Source of the DNA: Phycisphaerae bacterium
GTDB lineage: Bacteria; Planctomycetota; Phycisphaerae; Sedimentisphaerales; Anaerobacaceae
DNA: 57,968 bases
Direction of reading: 5' to 3'
NCBI GenBank assembly: GCA_026386805.1
Contig: JAPLMX010000008.1
Location: forward strand, 1-57,968
This document shows positions 40,533-48,956 of the stretch, in pieces. Position 1 is the first letter of the stretch. Each line of letters starts with the position of its first letter. The notes below the pieces were generated by a model that saw nothing but the letters and a program-made list of their open reading frames with translations, made no database searches and was not told where the DNA came from. The position numbers and the translations under genes are program-made.

Positions 40533-42049
40533 GCCGTCCGGCTTTTCAACGATGTGGCAAGCATTCGTGCGGCCAAGCCGAATAGGTAGCTGAGCGTCAT
40601 CGTAGTCGCCGTGCCAATAACGATCAGCCAGGTCCAGCCGAGGTGCAGCGTTTCCTGTTGGATTAGGACGAGCAGAACAGTGCAGATCGCGGTGCTGAGC
40701 AGCATGGCCGGGATATTTTCGAGATTCGCCTTGTGCCGCGTGAGCAGACCCAGGAGAAAGACGCCGAGCATGGGCCCGCCCGTCAGAGAGAGAATCTGGA
40801 AGGCAAACCAGAGGATGTTCTGGACGGGGGCGCAGACCGCCGCGACGCCAGCCAACAAGAGGCCAAAGCCCGCGACACCCACGCGAGACACCAGCAGATA
40901 GTGCCGCTCGGTGGCATGCTTTCGGATCAGCGGGCGGTAGATGTCGCTGACGAACGATGCCGTCAACGAGCTCAACGGCGAGTCGATGCTCGCCATGACA
41001 ATCGCGCCGAGGATAAGCCCTTTGAAGCCGGCGGGCAGAATCGTTCGCGCAAAATGCGGGAGGATTTCCTTAAGGTCTTGCGGCAGCGGCAGAGCGGGAT
41101 TTTGCGCGTAGAAGACGTAGAGAAGGGTTCCGACAAGCAGGTAGAGCCAATAAACGGGCAGGACCATGATGATCGTCGCCACGATGGTTTTCTGGCTGCT
41201 TTTTCGCGTCTCGACGGTGAGGAGCCGCTGCATCATCTCCTGGTCGGCGCCGAAGGAGACCAGGCCGGTGAAGAGCCCGCCGGCGGCCCCCGCCCAGAAC
41301 GTGCTGGCATCGTGGAGGTCCAGCCGGAAGTTGAACGTGCTCAGTCGGCCGGCCTCGCGGGCCGTCTGCATCGCCGTGGCCATGCCACCATCGATGTGGT
41401 GAAACAGGTAGCCGACCACCAGCACACCGGCAACGACAAAGAAGATAGCTTCATAGGCACCGGCCCAGACGACCGCCTTGATGCCGCCGAAGGCAATGAA
41501 AAGGATGCTGACCACGGTGAACAGGGCAATCGCCGCGGCCAGGGGCCAGTCCATGATCTTTCCGACCGCCATGCAGGTTGCGTAGAGCCGCACGCCGGAA
41601 GCCAGCAGACGCGTGACCAGGAAGTAGATCGAGCCCGTGTATTGGGTGGCCGGCCCGAAGCGATGACCCAGGAACTCGTAGATGCTTGTGCACCGGTATT
41701 TGTAGAACGCCGGGATGAAAAGAAATGCGACAACCAATCGAGCGAGAGCTAAGCCGATGATGAACTGAATCCACCGCCAGTTCCCGGTGAACGCCGTGTG
41801 CGGCATGCCCACGATGGTCAGGGCGCTGACCTCCGTGGCGACAAACGACAGGCACGCGACGACAGGGGGCACGCGTCGGCCGCCCAGGAAGAAATCCTGC
41901 GTGTCCTTCTCCTCGCGCCCGAAGACATAGGAGATCACAAAAAGCAGGAGCACCGCCCCGGCCACGATGAGTCCGTCGAGCCCGCTGAGCGATCCGGCGA
42001 GTTGGTGGGAGATTGCCTCTTCGATGATCCTTCGTCCTTCATTTGTCAT
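40529..42049 (-). CDS. Sodium/solute symporter (SSS family)
   Basis: A 506-residue protein from ATG 42049, with about 13 membrane helices. Family features include YVFGREEKDTQDFFLGGRRV, SFVATEVSALTIVGMPHTAF, YEFLGHRFGP, FGGIKAVVWAGAYEAIFFV and LILGAIVMASIDSPLSSLTA. An upstream start at 42100 would add residues that come from a repeat (PDPSRSLR); the chosen ATG itself lies at the edge of that repeat. It follows murQ in the same direction with a 112-nt gap, so it may import a sugar such as anhydro-MurNAc or sialic acid. The substrate is inferred from context only. Confidence 0.88.
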   Translation of the reverse strand: MTNEGRRIIEEAISHQLAGSLSGLDGLIVAGAVLLLFVISYVFGREEKDTQDFFLGGRRVPPVVACLSFVATEVSALTIVGMPHTAFTGNWRWIQFIIGLALARLVVAFLFIPAFYKYRCTSIYEFLGHRFGPATQYTGSIYFLVTRLLASGVRLYATCMAVGKIMDWPLAAAIALFTVVSILFIAFGGIKAVVWAGAYEAIFFVVAGVLVVGYLFHHIDGGMATAMQTAREAGRLSTFNFRLDLHDASTFWAGAAGGLFTGLVSFGADQEMMQRLLTVETRKSSQKTIVATIIMVLPVYWLYLLVGTLLYVFYAQNPALPLPQDLKEILPHFARTILPAGFKGLILGAIVMASIDSPLSSLTASFVSDIYRPLIRKHATERHYLLVSRVGVAGFGLLLAGVAAVCAPVQNILWFAFQILSLTGGPMLGVFLLGLLTRHKANLENIPAMLLSTAICTVLLVLIQQETLHLGWTWLIVIGTATTMTLSYLFGLAARMLATSLKSRTA

Positions 42050-42152
42050 CCTGAGCGACCGCGAAGGATCTGGGCAACGGAGGGGAGGTTGCCACCGCAC
42101 AGGTACAGACCTCTCGTCCGCAGGCCAGATGCTTCACTTCGTTCAGCATGAC
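42045..42152. repeat. Palindromic repeat (GTCATCCTGAGCG...CGTTCAGCATGAC)
   Basis: GTCATCCTGAGCG (42045-42057) and CGTTCAGCATGAC (42140-42152) are near-perfect inverted arms around a 82-nt interior. On the plus strand the ends give the common spurious peptides VILSDREGS and LHFVQHD. It fills the murQ-symporter gap and overlaps the symporter start codon. Confidence 0.7.
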
Positions 42153-42161
42153 AGTATGCGG

Positions 42162-43067
42162 CTACTCTGTTTTCTCAATCGCTTTGCGCAGGAACTGGTC
42201 ACATTCGTCAAGGATCCGCAGCGCGCCGGCCGGATCGACCTTGCGAAAGTGCATCACGATGGCCGCTTTGAGCTTTCCGTCGGCTCGCCGAAGCAGAACC
42301 TGGGCTTGGCGGCGCGACAGGTGCGTCAGGTCCATCACGATCCGCACGGAGCGGTCGCGCAGCTTGTTGTTCACGGCCCGCAGATCGACCATGAGGTTGC
42401 CGTGGACCTTGCCGAGCTTGATCATGGCGGTGGTCGTCAGCATGTTGAGCACGAGCTTGGTGGCCGTGCCCGCCTTCATCCGCGTCGAGCCGGTGATGAC
42501 TTCGGGACCAACGACCGGATTGATGATGATGTCGGCCGGGAGGGATTCCACCGCCTCCGGCGCGCACGTGACGAAAATGGTCGCCGCCCCGATCTGCCCC
42601 GCTCGTTGAAGAGCACCGCGCACGAACGGCGTCATCCCGCAAGCGGCCAGTCCCACCACCACGTCCTTGGGACCCACGCGCCTCTTGTCGACAGCCTTGG
42701 CGCCGTCGTCGGCGTGGTCCTCCGCGCCTTCGATGGAGCGAACCAAGGCCCGCCGGCCGCCGGCGATGATCCCCTGGACCAAAGCAGGCTTGACACCGAA
42801 CGTCGGCGGACACTCCGAGGCGTCGAGGACGCCCAGCCGGCCGCTGGTGCCCGCGCCGACGTAGAAGAGCCGGCCGCCCTCGCGGAAGCAGTCCACGATC
42901 AGGTCAATCGCGGCGGCGATGCTCGCGCGCTGCGAGCCGACCGCTTGCGGGACCATCCGATCCTCGGAATTGATCAGATCGACGATCTCCAGTGTGGACA
43001 GCGTGTCGATGTGGGCGCTTCTCGGATTGCGTTTCTCAGTGGTCGGCAGGCACTTTCGCGTTGTCAT
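42162..43067 (-). CDS. murQ: N-acetylmuramic acid 6-phosphate etherase
   Basis: A 301-residue protein from ATG 43067; the upstream in-frame extension to 43112 is repeat-derived. MurQ cleaves the lactyl ether of MurNAc-6-phosphate. The family text is complete: TEKRNPRSAHIDTLST, FYVGAGTSGRLGVLDASECP (SIS domain with the catalytic Glu), PPTFGVKPALVQGIIAGG, NPVVGPEVITGSTRMKAGTA, TKLVLNMLTTTAMIKLGKVH. It follows anmK by about 40 nt; AnmK product is the MurQ substrate, so the pair forms a muropeptide-salvage pathway. Confidence 0.95.
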   Translation of the reverse strand: MTTRKCLPTTEKRNPRSAHIDTLSTLEIVDLINSEDRMVPQAVGSQRASIAAAIDLIVDCFREGGRLFYVGAGTSGRLGVLDASECPPTFGVKPALVQGIIAGGRRALVRSIEGAEDHADDGAKAVDKRRVGPKDVVVGLAACGMTPFVRGALQRAGQIGAATIFVTCAPEAVESLPADIIINPVVGPEVITGSTRMKAGTATKLVLNMLTTTAMIKLGKVHGNLMVDLRAVNNKLRDRSVRIVMDLTHLSRRQAQVLLRRADGKLKAAIVMHFRKVDPAGALRILDECDQFLRKAIEKTE

Positions 43068-43070
43068 GTG

Positions 43071-43101
43071 GTAGGCCGAATGTCCATTTTGCAGAACTCC
43101 A
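43071..43101. repeat. Orphan arm of the nested palindrome
   Basis: This 31-nt stretch matches 36708-36738, the right arm of the 179-nt palindrome, at 29 of 31 positions (shared AATGTCCATTTTGCAGAA). No opposite arm is nearby. It lies in the 38-nt anmK-murQ spacer. Confidence 0.7.
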
Positions 43102-43105
43102 CCCG

Positions 43106-44368
43106 TCAGCACCCCGGCACGATCTTTCCCATAACGACCGGCTCGCTCGCGCCCGTGGCGGCGGGGATATTGTTGGCGAGCCCCTGGATCGCCGCATACG
43201 CCAGAATGGCGAACGAGACGGCCTCCTTGGCATCGACGCTGATCCCGAATTCGTCCGTCGAGCGGATTGTAACGCCGTCGAGCCGCTGCCGCAACATGCG
43301 CACGAGCGTCGCATTATGCGAGCCCCCGCCGCAGAGAATCATCTCCTCCGGCAGTCGCGGCAGAAACTTGCGATACGCCAGGGCGATGCTCGACGCGGTC
43401 AGCGCGGTAGCCGTGGCGAGCATATCCTCCGGCAGCAACCCATCTCGGCGCGCCTTGTCGTAGAGCCATTCGCAGTATTGCTGTCCGAATTGCTCCCGGC
43501 CGGTGGACTTGGGCGGCCGGCGCCGGAAGAACGGATGCCGCAACATCTCTTTCAATAGCTCGTCATGCACCGCGCCCCTGGCCGCCATCGCCCCGCCGCG
43601 ATCGTACTGGCGCTGCCCTTTCGTGACCAGGCGCATCATGCCATCGATGACCATATTGCCCGGCCCCGTGTCGAACGCCAGGACGTCCGTGTTCGGAGCG
43701 TGTCGCGGGCTTCCAGCCCGCGATCCGAGGGCGGGACGCCCTCGACACGAATGACGGTCTGCGGGCAGGAAGGTCACATTGGCGATGCCGCCGATGTTCT
43801 GCACGGTCCGGCACAGTCGCTCGTCGCGAAAGAGCACGCCATCGGCATAAGGCACCAGCGGCGCCCCCTCGCCGCCGGCGGCCATGTCGCGGGGGCGAAA
43901 ATCCGCCACGGTCGTGATCCCGGTGCGCTGGGCGATCCGCGCAGGCTCGCCGATCTGGAGCGTGGAGCCGACCGCCCGCCCACCATAGCGACCGCCCTTC
44001 GGATTATGGTAGATCGTCTGCCCATGCGAGCCGATGAGATCGATGGAGCGAAGCGAAATCCCGCTTCGGTCACAGAGCCGGATCATGGCGTCAGCAAAGA
44101 CCTCGCCCAGAACGTGATTGTAGTGGCAGATCTGGTCCAGTCTCGCTGTCTCCGGCCGGCAAAGACTGAGGATCTCTTTCCGCAAGGCCGAAGAGTACGG
44201 AAACGTATCAAACGCCAGCACGCGGACTCCGCGACTGCCGATATCCACGATAGCGACATCAACACCATCAGCCGAGGTGCCGGACATAAGCCCTGCCACA
44301 CGCAGGCTGTCTTTCGACGCGAGTTCGGTAATTACGCTGCTCATCGGCCCAACAACCCAGGACTCCAT
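43106..44368 (-). CDS. anmK: Anhydro-N-acetylmuramic acid kinase
   Basis: A 420-residue protein; ATG 44344 is an alternative start. AnmK opens and phosphorylates anhydro-MurNAc to MurNAc-6-phosphate. Motifs: AGLMSGTSADGVDVAIVDIG near the N-terminus, DLIGSHGQTIYHNPKGGRYG, VADFRPRDMAAGGEGAPLVP, NIGGIANVTFLPAD, LAFDTGPGNMVIDGMMRLV and LCGGGSHNATLVRML. Between LPAD and VLAFDTGPGNM an extra stretch (RHSCRGRPALGSRAGSPRHA) is encoded by a double-hairpin repeat. It is the first gene of anmK-murQ-symporter. A minus-strand TATAAT at 44414-44409 lies upstream, without a good -35. Confidence 0.93.
   Translation of the reverse strand: MESWVVGPMSSVITELASKDSLRVAGLMSGTSADGVDVAIVDIGSRGVRVLAFDTFPYSSALRKEILSLCRPETARLDQICHYNHVLGEVFADAMIRLCDRSGISLRSIDLIGSHGQTIYHNPKGGRYGGRAVGSTLQIGEPARIAQRTGITTVADFRPRDMAAGGEGAPLVPYADGVLFRDERLCRTVQNIGGIANVTFLPADRHSCRGRPALGSRAGSPRHAPNTDVLAFDTGPGNMVIDGMMRLVTKGQRQYDRGGAMAARGAVHDELLKEMLRHPFFRRRPPKSTGREQFGQQYCEWLYDKARRDGLLPEDMLATATALTASSIALAYRKFLPRLPEEMILCGGGSHNATLVRMLRQRLDGVTIRSTDEFGISVDAKEAVSFAILAYAAIQGLANNIPAATGASEPVVMGKIVPGC
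43701..43749. repeat. Double-hairpin repeat inside anmK
   Basis: A canonical 49-nt copy. GTGTC pairs with GACAC. Hairpin 1 is GCGGGCT/AGCCCGC with loop TCC; linker GATCC; hairpin 2 is GAGGGCG/CGCCCTC with loop GGA. Every stem is perfect. It is translated in frame. Confidence 0.82.
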
Positions 44369-44537
44369 CCCCTAAGGCCAGGACACAATCGGTCACCTTG
44401 AGCCCAGGATTATAACGCACATGGGGCGAGACGGGTGTTTCAATTGTGGATTCGAGAAAATGTCAGGGCGAAAGCCTCATTTCCGTCTCAAAAACACGTT
44501 TTCTTGCCGGAGGAGAAGAAAATCTGAGATTTTTCCG

Positions 44538-44587
44538 TTGACATGTAATTACGCATGTAATATTTTACAGAAAATTACATCTGTAAT
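44538..44587 (+). promoter_or_regulatory. Promoter and two BlaI-type operators of the blaI-blaR1-like operon
   Basis: TTGACA (44538-44543) and TATTTT (44561-44566) are 17 nt apart. ATTACGCATGTAAT (44548-44561) lies between them, and ATTACATCTGTAAT (44574-44587) lies downstream with perfect dyad symmetry. Both contain the TACA/TGTA half-sites expected of BlaI/MecI operators. Their centres are 26 bp apart. Occupancy would block the promoter. Confidence 0.75.
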
Positions 44588-44604
44588 ATTGTGGAGGTCG
44601 TCGC

Positions 44605-44985
44605 ATGAAGAACCTGCCAAGAATCTCGGAGGCTGAATGGGTCGTGATGCAGGTTCTGTGGTCCCAAGGCGCCCTGACGGCTAACAAAATCGTCGCAGAG
44701 CTTGAGGGCAAAGTGCAATGGAACCCACGGACCATCCGAACCCTCATCAACCGGCTGCTCAACAAGCGAGCCATCCGTTTTGACAAAGAGGGCCGGGAGT
44801 ACAGGTACTTCCCAGCGGTCAGCGAGGAGCAGTGCACCCGGTATGAGAGACTGTCGTTCCTCGGGCGAGTATACCAGGGGGCCACGAAGCCCATGATCGC
44901 GGCGTTCCTGGAAGACGCAAGGCTCTCGAAGAAAGACATCGCGGAACTCAAGGCCATCCTGGAGGAGAAAGGCAAGGGCGAGTAA
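44605..44985 (+). CDS. BlaI/MecI/CopY-family transcriptional repressor
   Basis: A 126-residue winged-helix repressor. Typical text: LPRISEAEWVVMQVLWSQGA, LTANKIVAELEGKVQWNPRT, IRTLINRLLNKRAIRFDKEG, REYRYFPAVSEEQCTRYER. BlaI repressors bind the operators found just upstream and are inactivated by proteolysis when the partner BlaR1 senses its signal. GGAGG precedes the ATG by 7 nt. The stop overlaps the next start (TAATG), so both proteins are made together. Confidence 0.93.
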   Translation: MKNLPRISEAEWVVMQVLWSQGALTANKIVAELEGKVQWNPRTIRTLINRLLNKRAIRFDKEGREYRYFPAVSEEQCTRYERLSFLGRVYQGATKPMIAAFLEDARLSKKDIAELKAILEEKGKGE

Positions 44986-47900
44986 TGGGAACCCTTGGCG
45001 TACAGATGCAGCCGTTTTTCCAGTGGCTTGTGCGCAACAGCGTCCAGGCCAGCCTGATCGTCTGCCTGATCCTTCTCCTTCAGGCGGTATTCCGCCATAA
45101 ACTCGGCGTCCGATGGCATCATGCCCTCTGGTTGATTCTCGTGGTTCGCATGGTGCTGCCGTGGACTCCACAGAGCGTTTTGAGCATCTTCAATGTCGTC
45201 CCATGGTGGGACCAGCCGCACGAGAGTCATTCCAGCCTGATAGAGCCGTCCGACCGGCCGCCTGCAACCAGCAGCACTGGGGCGGTTACGAACCGACCTC
45301 CCGGATCGGGCGCGGCGACAAATTCAGATGGGCAACCCAAGAGCATGGATCGCGTGCCACGGGGGTCGCCGAATTTAGATGGGGCAGCACTACATCCTGC
45401 CCGCCGGGCGAGGGACGTCCTGCCCTTTGTCTGGCTGCTGGGAGCGCTGGCATTGGGCGCGTATGTCGTGGGGAGCAACGTGAAGCTCTGGCGGGGGACC
45501 AGCATCGAGCATCCCTCGACAGATAGGGACGTGCTTGAGCTGCTTGAGGAATGCAGAGCGAGGATGGGGCTTCGGACTATCGTGGCTCTCGTCGCATCCG
45601 AGAAGGTCAGTACACCGGTGTTGCTCGGCTTCATCCGGCCTCGGCTCCTGATACCCAGGGATATCGCAAAGCAGCTCAGTCATGAAGAGTTGCGTTATGT
45701 CTTCCTGCACGAGCTGGCTCATGTGAAGCGGCATGACATCGCCCTGGCGTGGCTGACGGCCCTCCTGCAGGTTCTGCACTGGTTCAATCCGCTGGTCTGG
45801 CTGGCCTTTCATCGCATGCGCTGCGACCGGGAACTGGCCTGCGATGCGTTGGTGCTGACCCGCACGCACGGCGAGGGCACGAAAGACTACGGCCGGGCCA
45901 TTGTGAGCCTCTTGGAGCGTTTCTCGTTCCCTCCACCCTTGCCGGGACTGGCCGGAATTCTCGAAAACAAATCCCAATTGAAAAGGAGAATGACCATGAT
46001 TACACGATTCAAGAACAACTCGTATCGCTGGTCGCCGGCGGCGGTCGCCCTGATGATCGCGCTGGCTTGTGTTTCTCTGCCCGACGCCAGATCGGGAAAG
46101 GCCGCGGAGCCGTCCGTGGCGAAGCCAACGGGTGCATCCATGTCCGGCGAACAACCAGCGGCACCTCTCGCAGGGGAGAGTAACGCATTCGTTGACCCGG
46201 AAACCGGGATCCGATTCACGAAGTTCAAAACCATCTCGGGCCCCAGCGACGTGATCCAATGCAGCCCCGGTCTTAACCTTTCGCCAAACGGGAAGTTCCT
46301 CTTACAGGGCGTGCGCGTTGTCCCCCTCGATGGCAGCACGCCTTTCGATCTGGTGAACACGCCCAACGCTTTCCTTGGTTCCTGGTCGCCCGATGGGAGG
46401 AAGGTGGTCTTCTTTTCTGATGCGTTGGCCTCGTGGTTGATTGAAGTCGACCCGGAAACCGGGCGGCCAATGGGTCTGGCAAGAAAACTCTCGGAGGGGG
46501 AATACCTGAATCAGGGCGCGGTTCGCTGGTCGTCTGATTCCAAGAGGATCGTTTTCATGCGGAGGGACAGTCAAGTCCGTGAAAAACTATGGACCCTCTC
46601 TATCGAGAGTGGCGAGCTATCGCAAGTGACGGACCCATTTAGCCTTGGCATCGTCTCACCCGATGGAAGGACGGTTGCCTGCTCAGATAGCCAAGGTGTT
46701 GTGAATCGAAGCCCTGTTCTTGTGAAACCAGTGGCCGGTGGAGAGGCACGGAAGATCTATGACGACTGGGGATATCCCCTCGTCTGGTCGGCCGATAGCG
46801 ACTGGCTCGTATACAAGCCAACGATCGGTGGCGGATGGAAGGATGAGATTCGGTTCATCCACGTAGCGGATGGACGCGAGGTAGTGGTCGACACACCCGG
46901 TTACTTGATTCGACAGTCTCCGCACGCGAGAAAGCTGCTCTTCTACCATGGCTCCTACGACTGGCGGCAAGTGCTGAAGGTGACTCCCGTGGCTGGCGGC
47001 CCACCCGCTGAATTGGGATGGTCCAGCATAAGGCTCTCGCAGAATTGGGCCCCCGGGTTTCAGTCTTGGACGCCGGACGCCCGAAAGATCCTCGTGGAGG
47101 GAGGGCCAACCGGTGGAGAATGGGGTCTCTGGGCTCTCCCATTGACCGCCAAGGATCCTCTGCCACTACATATCGACACTCCTTTGTGGCGGCAGGCACA
47201 TCTTAAGTTGCTCTCTCCCGACGGTAGCAGACTCCTGCTGGCTGTATGGAAAGAAAACGAAAACCTCTTCGACCTTTGGGTGGTGCCAGTATCTCTGACG
47301 CAAATGCAGTCCACCGGTCCGGCGATCAAGGTCTTTGGCGACGGGATGCTTCTGGCTCGCAACGAATTATTATATACCAATGTCTGGTCGCCGGACGGCA
47401 AGAAGATTGCCTTCAGCCAGAAGGGGGATATCTGGGTTGCCTTGGCGGACAGCGAGAATCCCATTCAACTTACCAAGACCTCCGAACGGGATCTTTGGCC
47501 CGAGTGGTCGCCAGATGGTACAATGATTGCCTTCAGTTCCATACAGTCACCGGGCAATGCACTGATCCGCGTTGTGCCGGCCTCGGGTGGGGAGGCAAGG
47601 GTAGTCGCAGATGTTCATTTGGATGATCGTTTCCGCTTTTATTCACGAATTCACACGTGGTCCCCAGACGGCAAAGAGCTGACGGTTGCCTCTGAAGGGA
47701 TGATCTCCAATTTCCCGATCTCAGGTGGCGATGCCAGGACTGTGGTGCGTCTAACGGATACCAGGATTGATGGCGTAACCTGGCCCAGATGGTCGCCAGA
47801 CGGTCGTCTCCTCGCGTTTCAAGGTGGAATTGATCAGAACCTTTACGTCTATCGGCCGGATAATGGCAAACCACAGCCGCTGAGCAGCGGCGAAATCGAC

Positions 47901-48032
47901 CTCCTGGCCTGGTGTTGGTCGCCCGATAGCAAATGGATTTCCTTCTTCTCTACGGAGACCGTCAAGACCCGACCCGAGGGTGTCCTGTGGGAAATGGACA
48001 TTGAGGAGGCCCTGGCCAAGCTGGCGAAGTAG
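44985..48032 (+). CDS. BlaR1-type M56 metallopeptidase fused to a beta-propeller
   Basis: A 1,015-residue protein. The N-terminal 320 residues are BlaR1/MecR1-like: membrane helices (VQASLIVCLILLLQAVF, ALWLILVVRMVLPWT), LGFIRPRLLIPRDIA, and the zinc motif VFLHELAHVKRHD (H242, E243, H246), then NPLVWLAFHRMRCDRELACD. A further membrane helix at about residue 350 leads out, but the expected penicillin-binding sensor is absent. Instead residues 395-1015 are PD40/TolB-like propeller repeats (SWSPDGRKVVFFS, WSSDSKRIVFMR, WSPDGKKIAFSQ, WSPDGTMIAFSS). The propeller probably senses an extracytoplasmic ligand and triggers cleavage of the BlaI repressor encoded just before it. The signal is unknown. Confidence 0.88.
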   Translation: MGTLGVQMQPFFQWLVRNSVQASLIVCLILLLQAVFRHKLGVRWHHALWLILVVRMVLPWTPQSVLSIFNVVPWWDQPHESHSSLIEPSDRPPATSSTGAVTNRPPGSGAATNSDGQPKSMDRVPRGSPNLDGAALHPARRARDVLPFVWLLGALALGAYVVGSNVKLWRGTSIEHPSTDRDVLELLEECRARMGLRTIVALVASEKVSTPVLLGFIRPRLLIPRDIAKQLSHEELRYVFLHELAHVKRHDIALAWLTALLQVLHWFNPLVWLAFHRMRCDRELACDALVLTRTHGEGTKDYGRAIVSLLERFSFPPPLPGLAGILENKSQLKRRMTMITRFKNNSYRWSPAAVALMIALACVSLPDARSGKAAEPSVAKPTGASMSGEQPAAPLAGESNAFVDPETGIRFTKFKTISGPSDVIQCSPGLNLSPNGKFLLQGVRVVPLDGSTPFDLVNTPNAFLGSWSPDGRKVVFFSDALASWLIEVDPETGRPMGLARKLSEGEYLNQGAVRWSSDSKRIVFMRRDSQVREKLWTLSIESGELSQVTDPFSLGIVSPDGRTVACSDSQGVVNRSPVLVKPVAGGEARKIYDDWGYPLVWSADSDWLVYKPTIGGGWKDEIRFIHVADGREVVVDTPGYLIRQSPHARKLLFYHGSYDWRQVLKVTPVAGGPPAELGWSSIRLSQNWAPGFQSWTPDARKILVEGGPTGGEWGLWALPLTAKDPLPLHIDTPLWRQAHLKLLSPDGSRLLLAVWKENENLFDLWVVPVSLTQMQSTGPAIKVFGDGMLLARNELLYTNVWSPDGKKIAFSQKGDIWVALADSENPIQLTKTSERDLWPEWSPDGTMIAFSSIQSPGNALIRVVPASGGEARVVADVHLDDRFRFYSRIHTWSPDGKELTVASEGMISNFPISGGDARTVVRLTDTRIDGVTWPRWSPDGRLLAFQGGIDQNLYVYRPDNGKPQPLSSGEIDLLAWCWSPDSKWISFFSTETVKTRPEGVLWEMDIEEALAKLAK

Positions 48033-48048
48033 GGGATGGGCACCGCGA

Positions 48049-48873
48049 TCAGTAGTCCTTGAACCGCCGCATCCAGGTGGGCCACTGCTCGGCCTGGGCG
48101 CCGCCGGCCAGAGTATACGGGCCGTTGGCGTTGAATTTGGGATGCCAGTTCAAGGTCCACAGCTCCTTGACGCCGATTTTGCGGATGGACCAGTCCATGA
48201 AGACGGCGTTGATGAAGCCATTGTGGCGGGGAACGCAGAACTCCCTCATGCTTTCGCCGGTGATATTGGGGGTCTTGGCCGCGTCGTCTTCCGTCGGGGG
48301 CGGAGAGTCGTACTCGGTCGGGTAGCCGGCCCACAGCGCGGAGTCGAGCATCACCGGCACGTTGCTGCCGCTCTGGCGGTAGATGCTCGTCCAGCGCTCT
48401 TTGATCTGCTGCTGCGGGCCGATTTGCTCGCCGCCGTCGTAGGCGGGCGTATAACCGTTCAAACCGTAGCTGCCCGTGCGATAGGGATGACGGGGGCAAT
48501 ACCAGGCCACGAACGTGCCGCCGGCGCCGCTGGGACTGGTCTGGCGAGTCGCCATCGGGCAGAACTCCTCGAAATGGAAATTGTCGAGGTAGTAGGCAAA
48601 TTGCTGCGTCCGGCACCTGTCCCAGGTATCCCGGTCACGTAGCTTGCCTTCGTTGCCCTCGGCCAGCGTCGCAAACAGCAGACCCCACTGGTGCAGGTTC
48701 GCCTGGCAGACGGCGGCCTTGCCCTGATTGCGGACACTCTGCAGCACCGGCAGCAGAATTGCCATCAGCAGGGCGATTACGGCAATGACGACGAGCAGCT
48801 CGATGAGTGTAAAGGCCTTTAGCGCCGCGCCCCCGGGCGAGTGAGAAGACCGAGATGTCCGGCCGTTATTCAT
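48049..48873 (-). CDS. Prepilin-like protein (type II secretion G-like)
   Basis: A 274-residue protein with cleavage site LKA|FTLIELLVVIAVIALLMA after a 20-residue leader. The body follows the planctomycete family: VCQANLHQWGLLFATLAEGN, FCPMATRQ, WYCPRHPYRTGSYGLNGY, and near the end PRHNGFINAVFMDWSIRKIG, a variant of the H-x9-DG motif with DW. It ends 16 nt from blaR1 on the opposite strand. The role is unknown; it should be a substrate of a prepilin peptidase. Confidence 0.87.
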   Translation of the reverse strand: MNNGRTSRSSHSPGGAALKAFTLIELLVVIAVIALLMAILLPVLQSVRNQGKAAVCQANLHQWGLLFATLAEGNEGKLRDRDTWDRCRTQQFAYYLDNFHFEEFCPMATRQTSPSGAGGTFVAWYCPRHPYRTGSYGLNGYTPAYDGGEQIGPQQQIKERWTSIYRQSGSNVPVMLDSALWAGYPTEYDSPPPTEDDAAKTPNITGESMREFCVPRHNGFINAVFMDWSIRKIGVKELWTLNWHPKFNANGPYTLAGGAQAEQWPTWMRRFKDY

Positions 48874-48956
48874 CCGCTTGTTCTACCCAGACGCTTCCAT
48901 TTTACCCCGCTCGACTTGGCAATGCAAGGACACCGTTGTGCCAATTTCGAGATGAG

